Assembly: GCA_013400115.1 (NCBI GenBank)
Contig: VXBP01004151.1
Span: forward strand, 372,001 to 436,000
Length of the DNA: 64,000 nucleotides
Reading direction: 5' to 3'
From: Rhinopomastus cyanomelas
Lineage: Eukaryota; Chordata; Aves; Bucerotiformes; Rhinopomastidae
Shown: piece by piece, positions 63,501 through 64,000 of the stretch
How the letters are laid out: every line of letters starts with the position of its first letter
Numbering within the stretch: the stretch's first letter is position 1
Program-made: the position numbers and the translations under genes
The notes under the pieces: generated by a model
What the model was told of the DNA's origin: nothing
Databases searched by the model: none
Seen by the model: the letters and a program-made list of their open reading frames with translations, nothing else

Positions 63501-63849
63501 AGGAATGCAAATTGAAATGCATATTCTGAAACGTTTAAGAAAAAAGCACCAATATGAAAGAACAATCATGACTACAGAGCAAATGACTGTATGCTTGTGC
63601 TATGGAAAGTTCTAAAGACTGGCAAATAGCTGGCAATAAATGCTGCTTCATTCTTACCTGGAGAAGGGGAGTATGAACATGGGAGACTACATGAGGAAGA
63701 CGTCGCCACTCTCGAATTGCTAAACTACTTGCCATCTCTACCAGACGCTCAATGAAGTTAAGCTGTTGCTCTTCCGGATGGCAGATTGCCAAATATCCTC
63801 TGTACATATTCACTTTCCATGCCATCTCCTTTGGACAGCTCAACTCCAC
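33281..63849 (-). CDS. TRRAP: TRRAP, 3' part (15 coding exons; C-terminal 995 residues)
   Basis: TRRAP is a giant PIKK-family pseudokinase. In the nucleus it is the scaffold of the SAGA and NuA4/TIP60 acetyltransferase complexes and is contacted by activators such as MYC and E2F. Fifteen exons translate to sequence I recognise as vertebrate TRRAP, ending MDPAWHPWL-stop. Splice sites are all GT-AG and codon phases join at every junction. Residues 1 to about 410 of this fragment are the C-terminal FAT domain (exons 1-7), about 410-635 the linker, about 636-960 the PI3K-like domain and about 963-995 the FATC tail; these borders come from memory of the human protein (about 3,860 residues). Catalytic residues are absent: YLVMND replaces the ATP-lysine region, HLNRLNP the GDRHxxN loop and AYFRFD the HIDFGD motif. 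That is normal for TRRAP. No frameshift or stop was seen. The first ~2,860 residues lie outside the window. Confidence 0.97.
34421..34880 (-). mobile_element. Old CR1 LINE 3' fragment in a TRRAP intron
   Basis: Reverse-oriented and strongly diverged: GGAATCACAGAATATGTGAT, TGCCTGGGGAGCCTGCTTCA, CACTCCTCACAAGCCCTGCC and CAGTACTCAAGGTGGGGCTA. It lies in the last intron, sense to TRRAP. Confidence 0.8.
35605..35622. repeat. (CA)n microsatellite
   Basis: About nine CA dinucleotides in the intron just downstream of TRRAP exon 14, some 35 bp past its donor on the TRRAP strand. Confidence 0.9.
35654..35848 (-). CDS. TRRAP: TRRAP exon 14 of window (pseudokinase C-lobe)
   Basis: 65 codons, phase 0 at both ends, reading DTGKLNVAYFRFDIND to ARCFAQPNFK. 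The acceptor is CAAATCCAG/GATACTG and the donor TTCAAG/GTTTGTA. The magnesium-binding DFG position is occupied by AYFRFDI. A short CA microsatellite lies in the intron just downstream. Confidence 0.96.
36820..37023 (-). CDS. TRRAP: TRRAP exon 13 of window (pseudokinase C-lobe)
   Basis: 68 codons, phase 0 at both ends, reading VLRDILKEVQSNMVPRS to PEMLQIAQ. The acceptor is CCTATGTAG/GTTCTC and the donor GCCCAG/GTAGGC. The catalytic-loop position GDRHPSN of active PIKKs is replaced by HLNRLNP, so the catalytic Asp and Asn are lost. Confidence 0.96.
37308..37390 (+). mobile_element. Decayed CR1 3' tail (intronic)
   Basis: CAGTGCTGGGTGAATGGTTG, AAAGGTCTCCTCCCACCAC and AACAATTCTCTGA resemble the 'GTGCTGGGTTAATGGTTGGA' CR1 tail in plus orientation, heavily diverged. 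Confidence 0.6.
38677..38861 (-). CDS. TRRAP: TRRAP exon 12 of window (pseudokinase)
   Basis: Two bases complete valine, then 61 codons from PRVVAVSPQMRLVEDN to RGTQASHQ, ending in phase 0. The acceptor is GCCCCCAG/TTCCCC and the donor CATCAG/GTATTAA. It includes YKQRCAKKGIEHDNPISRYY, typical of TRRAP/Tra1. Confidence 0.96.
39656..40115 (-). mobile_element. CR1 LINE in a TRRAP intron, broken by a single N at 39815
   Basis: Reverse-oriented. The 3' tail runs from ATCATAGAATCATTAGGGAT to ACCCCCCTGGGCAACC. After the N the sequence jumps to ORF2-derived GTCCCTTTCTCCTACATTGC, skipping about 500 bp found in the 7962 and 54771 copies. The second part encodes CRVLRLGKNN, WAERNLMKYNKG and SKFADETKLGG (motif C has DE instead of DD). 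The single N probably marks an unsized assembly join. Confidence 0.93.
39815..39815. other. Single N inside CR1
   Basis: About 500 bp of expected CR1 sequence is skipped at this base when compared with the copies at 7962 and 54771. Confidence 0.75.
41785..42002 (-). CDS. TRRAP: TRRAP exon 11 of window (pseudokinase N-lobe)
   Basis: One base completes arginine, then 72 codons from FMPRVEIVQKHNTAARR to KRHLFFT, then G of a split valine. The acceptor is CCTGATAG/ATTTATG and the donor TTTACAG/GTACTG. By comparison with mTOR (LLKGHEDLRQDERV), the ATP-lysine region reads YLVMNDACLTESRREERV. The catalytic lysine is therefore missing, as expected for this pseudokinase. Confidence 0.96.
42396..42436. 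repeat. (GT)n-rich microsatellite, interrupted
   Basis: Alternating GT/TA tract with a CTCT interruption (TGTATGTATGTGTGTGTGTC, TGTGTGTGTGTATATATGTA) in the short intron between TRRAP exons 10 and 11. Confidence 0.85.
42558..42783 (-). CDS. TRRAP: TRRAP exon 10 of window (N-lobe lead-in)
   Basis: Two bases, then 74 codons from FDFSVPGSMKLHNLISK to YYIKIA, then AG of a split arginine. The acceptor is a pure pyrimidine run ending CTCTTAG/ACTTTG; the donor is GCAAG/GTAACC. It covers the segment before the pseudokinase N-lobe, with VEIPGEFLMPKPTHYY. Confidence 0.96.
42784..46454. other. TRRAP intron 9 (3' part), nothing recognised
   Basis: Part of the 8.5 kb intron between exons 9 and 10. It is AT-rich with scattered short open stretches on both strands. 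No exon, CR1 or RNA gene recognised. Confidence 0.5.
46455..47051 (+). mobile_element. CR1 LINE with well-preserved ORF2 C-terminus (antisense to TRRAP)
   Basis: About 600 bp, plus-oriented, 5'-truncated at GCATCCTGGGGTGGGTCAGA. The ORF2 end at 46484-46975 is open to the normal stop (MVSRSREVLLPSYSALVRPH, HLPYEDRLRELGLFSLEKRR, FPVRVMEHWNRLPRGVVESP). It ends GATCTTTCGAGGTCCC and AATGATTCTATGATG. The intact frame and low divergence suggest one of the youngest insertions here. Confidence 0.94.
47205..47971 (-). other. Unexplained open stretches in TRRAP intron 9
   Basis: Two minus-strand open stretches of protein-like composition. At 47732-47971, an acceptor-like TTTTTCTGATTTGCAG precedes YQLHLDDGQIITEVAFHF. 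At 47205-47414, DGLLSTTISPLKLKSGKF leads to LRVFAPNTVNYLLRIETV and a donor-like AAGTAAGT. A second frame over the latter is also open (47227-47469). Known TRRAP protein needs no exon here, since exons 9 and 10 join in phase. It could be a decayed retrocopy, a nested-gene remnant or chance. I do not recognise a family. Confidence 0.3.
48750..48945 (-). mobile_element. Probable old CR1 3' fragment (intronic)
   Basis: Weakly CR1-like in reverse orientation: AGTCGGAAGGGACCAACAAT, CCAGTCCAACTGCCTGAC and a later TCTTGTTGAATTTCAGGCCA. Diverged. Confidence 0.55.
50180..50275 (-). mobile_element. CR1 LINE 3' tail fragment (old, intronic)
   Basis: Reverse-oriented: ATCATAGAACCACCATGGC, TGGAAAGTACCTCCAGGATC and ATCAAGCCCAGCCCTCATTC. 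It is of the 'GGCTGGAAAAGACCTCCAGGAT' type and lies at the edge of the LTR-like block. Confidence 0.8.
50283..50800 (+). mobile_element. Candidate LTR-like block (intronic)
   Basis: Compositionally distinct from the AT-rich intron: a C/T-rich part (50360-50520), then a purine tract (GGTAGAGAGAGAGAGACAGA at about 50550-50580), then a TATA-like GTGCATAAAAGTTGC near 50682. The CR1 tail at 50180-50275 borders or interrupts it. The layout suggests an LTR or other GC-rich repeat, but termini were not defined. Confidence 0.3.
51306..51567 (-). CDS. TRRAP: TRRAP exon 9 of window (pre-kinase region)
   Basis: 87 codons plus one base of a split aspartate. It reads VLRQLQQGLAKCYSVAF to LKGQFTT. The acceptor is TCATCCCTAG/GTTCTT and the donor ACAACAG/GTAAATG. 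It contains the alanine-rich SSAASESLARRAQATAQ segment. It is followed by the largest intron in the window (8,522 bp), after which exon 10 continues in phase with nothing missing from the protein. Confidence 0.95.
51838..52037 (-). CDS. TRRAP: TRRAP exon 8 of window (linker region)
   Basis: Two bases complete the split aspartate, then 66 codons from SGQQQPSSVGNQSHS to ENWHEE. The acceptor is CACTTTCTAG/ACTCTG and the donor GAAGAG/GTATTTG. The N-terminal third is a low-complexity Ser/Gln-rich linker; the rest is the FRB-like helical lead-in to the kinase fold (LEGIVDQMVWFRENWHEE). Confidence 0.95.
52426..52516 (-). CDS. TRRAP: TRRAP exon 7 of window (end of FAT domain)
   Basis: 30 codons plus one base of a split aspartate. 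It reads VGRVYPQAVYFPIRTLYL to RERYKS. The acceptor is CCAAACAG/GTGGGA and the donor AGTG/GTGAGC. The HPQAxx-type motif seen in other PIKKs appears here as YPQAVYFPIRTL. It is the shortest coding exon in the window, at 91 bp. Confidence 0.95.
53682..53846 (-). CDS. TRRAP: TRRAP exon 6 of window (FAT domain)
   Basis: 55 codons, phase 0 at both ends, reading VLWLLSFDDDKNTLAD to LLLNLISQ. The acceptor is CTCTTTTAG/GTTCTG and the donor AGTCAG/GTATGG. It contains GVPPIQWLAWIPQLLTCLVG, a hallmark PIKK FAT segment. Confidence 0.96.
54771..56450 (-). mobile_element. Longest CR1 LINE in the window, with a nested second CR1 and a collapsed gap
   Basis: Reverse-oriented, sense to TRRAP. From the 3' tail at 54771 it runs about 1.6 kb into ORF2. 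Visible reverse transcriptase pieces are NYRPVSLSSIPGKVMEQFV and GSGEVPRDWRIANVTSIFKK (frame at 55950-56237) and GVPQGSVLGPVPFNLFFDDL (frame at 55280-55759). In the latter the motif C region reads GGSLLMTQSW, a frameshift relative to the usual FADDTKLGG, so the element is dead. At 56365-56405 a second CR1 3' end (three AGAATCAT units, then GGATCGGAAGGG) begins and is cut by the N at 56406. Linker-like CTCATTCAGCAGGGG follows. Confidence 0.94.
56406..56406. other. Single N inside nested CR1
   Basis: The nested CR1 tail breaks off exactly here and CR1 linker-like sequence resumes. Confidence 0.75.
56642..56843 (-). CDS. TRRAP: TRRAP exon 5 of window (FAT domain)
   Basis: One base completes the split lysine, then 67 codons from SEEANKAFSAAVQMHD to SRKYLAK. 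The acceptor is CCCAACGCAG/GTCTGAGG and the donor AAAG/GTAAAATC. It includes the strongly conserved AWAMWGDYLENIF helix. A long compound CR1 insertion begins about 190 bp downstream of its donor. Confidence 0.96.
59487..59587 (-). CDS. TRRAP: TRRAP exon 4 of window (FAT domain)
   Basis: 33 codons plus AA of a split lysine. It reads GLEVIESTNLKYF to FLAQIN. The acceptor is TTTAACAG/GGTCTT and the donor AACAA/GTGAGT. At 101 bp it is easily missed by open-frame length filters; it was found by reading across the gap between exons 3 and 5, whose ends it joins in phase. Confidence 0.95.
60355..60620 (-). CDS. TRRAP: TRRAP exon 3 of window (FAT domain)
   Basis: Two bases complete the split alanine, then 88 codons. 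It reads IVTAYENSSQHDPSSNNAM through GKNECMQ and ends in phase 0. The acceptor is TTATTTCTAG/CCATTG and the donor ATGCAG/GTACAG. TPR-like helices include QYGKIARKQGLVNVALDIL. The intron to exon 2 is only 260 bp. Confidence 0.96.
60881..61076 (-). CDS. TRRAP: TRRAP exon 2 of window (FAT domain)
   Basis: 65 codons plus one base. It starts AAQQIIELQEAAQINAG and ends WRQHHYQ, with the last G forming a split alanine codon with the next exon. The acceptor is TTTTCTAG/GCAGCG and the donor CAGG/GTAAAAC. It contains the conserved tryptophan-rich stretch LSHWSSIFMWRQ of the FAT domain. Confidence 0.96.
63404..63434 (+). repeat. Octamer microsatellite (ATTCTATG)n, CR1-type tail
   Basis: Three to four copies of the 8-bp word ATTCTATG, the sequence that terminates CR1 elements. 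No CR1 body precedes it, so this is either a tail-only insertion or an independent microsatellite. It lies about 220 bp below TRRAP exon 1 of the window. Confidence 0.75.
63658..63849 (-). CDS. TRRAP: TRRAP exon 1 of window (FAT domain)
   Basis: 64 codons, phase 0 at both ends. It starts VELSCPKEMAWKVN and ends SHVHTPLLQ, and carries helical FAT repeats with YRGYLAICHPEEQQL. The acceptor is GTGACCAG before GTGGAG (intron side above 63849) and the donor is CAG/GTAAGAA. The first codon GTG is internal, not a start. It is the most 5' exon visible; the preceding intron runs off the window. Confidence 0.96.
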
Positions 63850-64000
63850 CTGGTCACAAAATGGAAAAATGTCTAGTAAAGATTGTTCATATTCAAATAC
63901 AGACTTTGATTTTTTTTTAAAGCCTTCCTAAACAGACACTTTGGCTTTTATAAAAATCATTCTCTACATTATTAGGCTAAAATATTAAATATTTGTCACT

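Overview
The window is vertebrate nuclear DNA, almost certainly from a bird. Its interspersed repeats are dominated by CR1 LINEs (Chicken Repeat 1), with the avian 3' end related to GGATTGGAAGGGACCTC and the terminal octamer ATTCTATG. I count about 27 CR1 copies or fragments, roughly 9-10 kb or 15% of the window. That load would fit a CR1-rich lineage such as woodpeckers and their relatives, but the species is only a guess.

Right half (about 32.3-64 kb, minus strand): the 3' part of one protein-coding gene, TRRAP, the pseudokinase scaffold of the SAGA and NuA4/TIP60 histone acetyltransferase complexes. I could place 15 consecutive coding exons. All have GT-AG introns, and the phases chain without conflict across every junction. 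They give the last 995 residues: the C-terminal part of the FAT domain, the linker, the PI3K-like pseudokinase domain and the FATC tail, ending at a stop at 33281-33283. A 3' UTR of about 0.95 kb with a plausible poly(A) signal follows. The 5' exons lie beyond position 64000. The introns carry several CR1 copies, a candidate LTR-like block and microsatellites. One 8.5 kb intron also has two unexplained open stretches near 47.2-47.9 kb.

Left half (1 to about 32.3 kb): no protein-coding exon recognised. It holds many CR1 fragments in both orientations, one well-delimited solo LTR (3203-4010), a ten-copy 27-bp minisatellite (24261-24530), a pair of ~90% identical 138-bp segments (11656-11793 and 16555-16692), and several AT-rich, TAAT/ATTA-dense, repeat-free blocks that look like candidate conserved non-coding elements. 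In mammals SMURF1 converges on the TRRAP 3' end, but I recognised no SMURF1 exon here.

Assembly: one 223-N gap (8800-9022) and three single Ns (1940, 39815, 56406) all fall inside CR1 sequence, and the CR1 alignment jumps at each. They are probably collapsed gaps of unknown length. I found no convincing novel multi-gene system. The most unusual items are the duplicated 138-bp segment with the interrupted CR1 around it, the intronic open stretches, and the minisatellite that is open in several frames.
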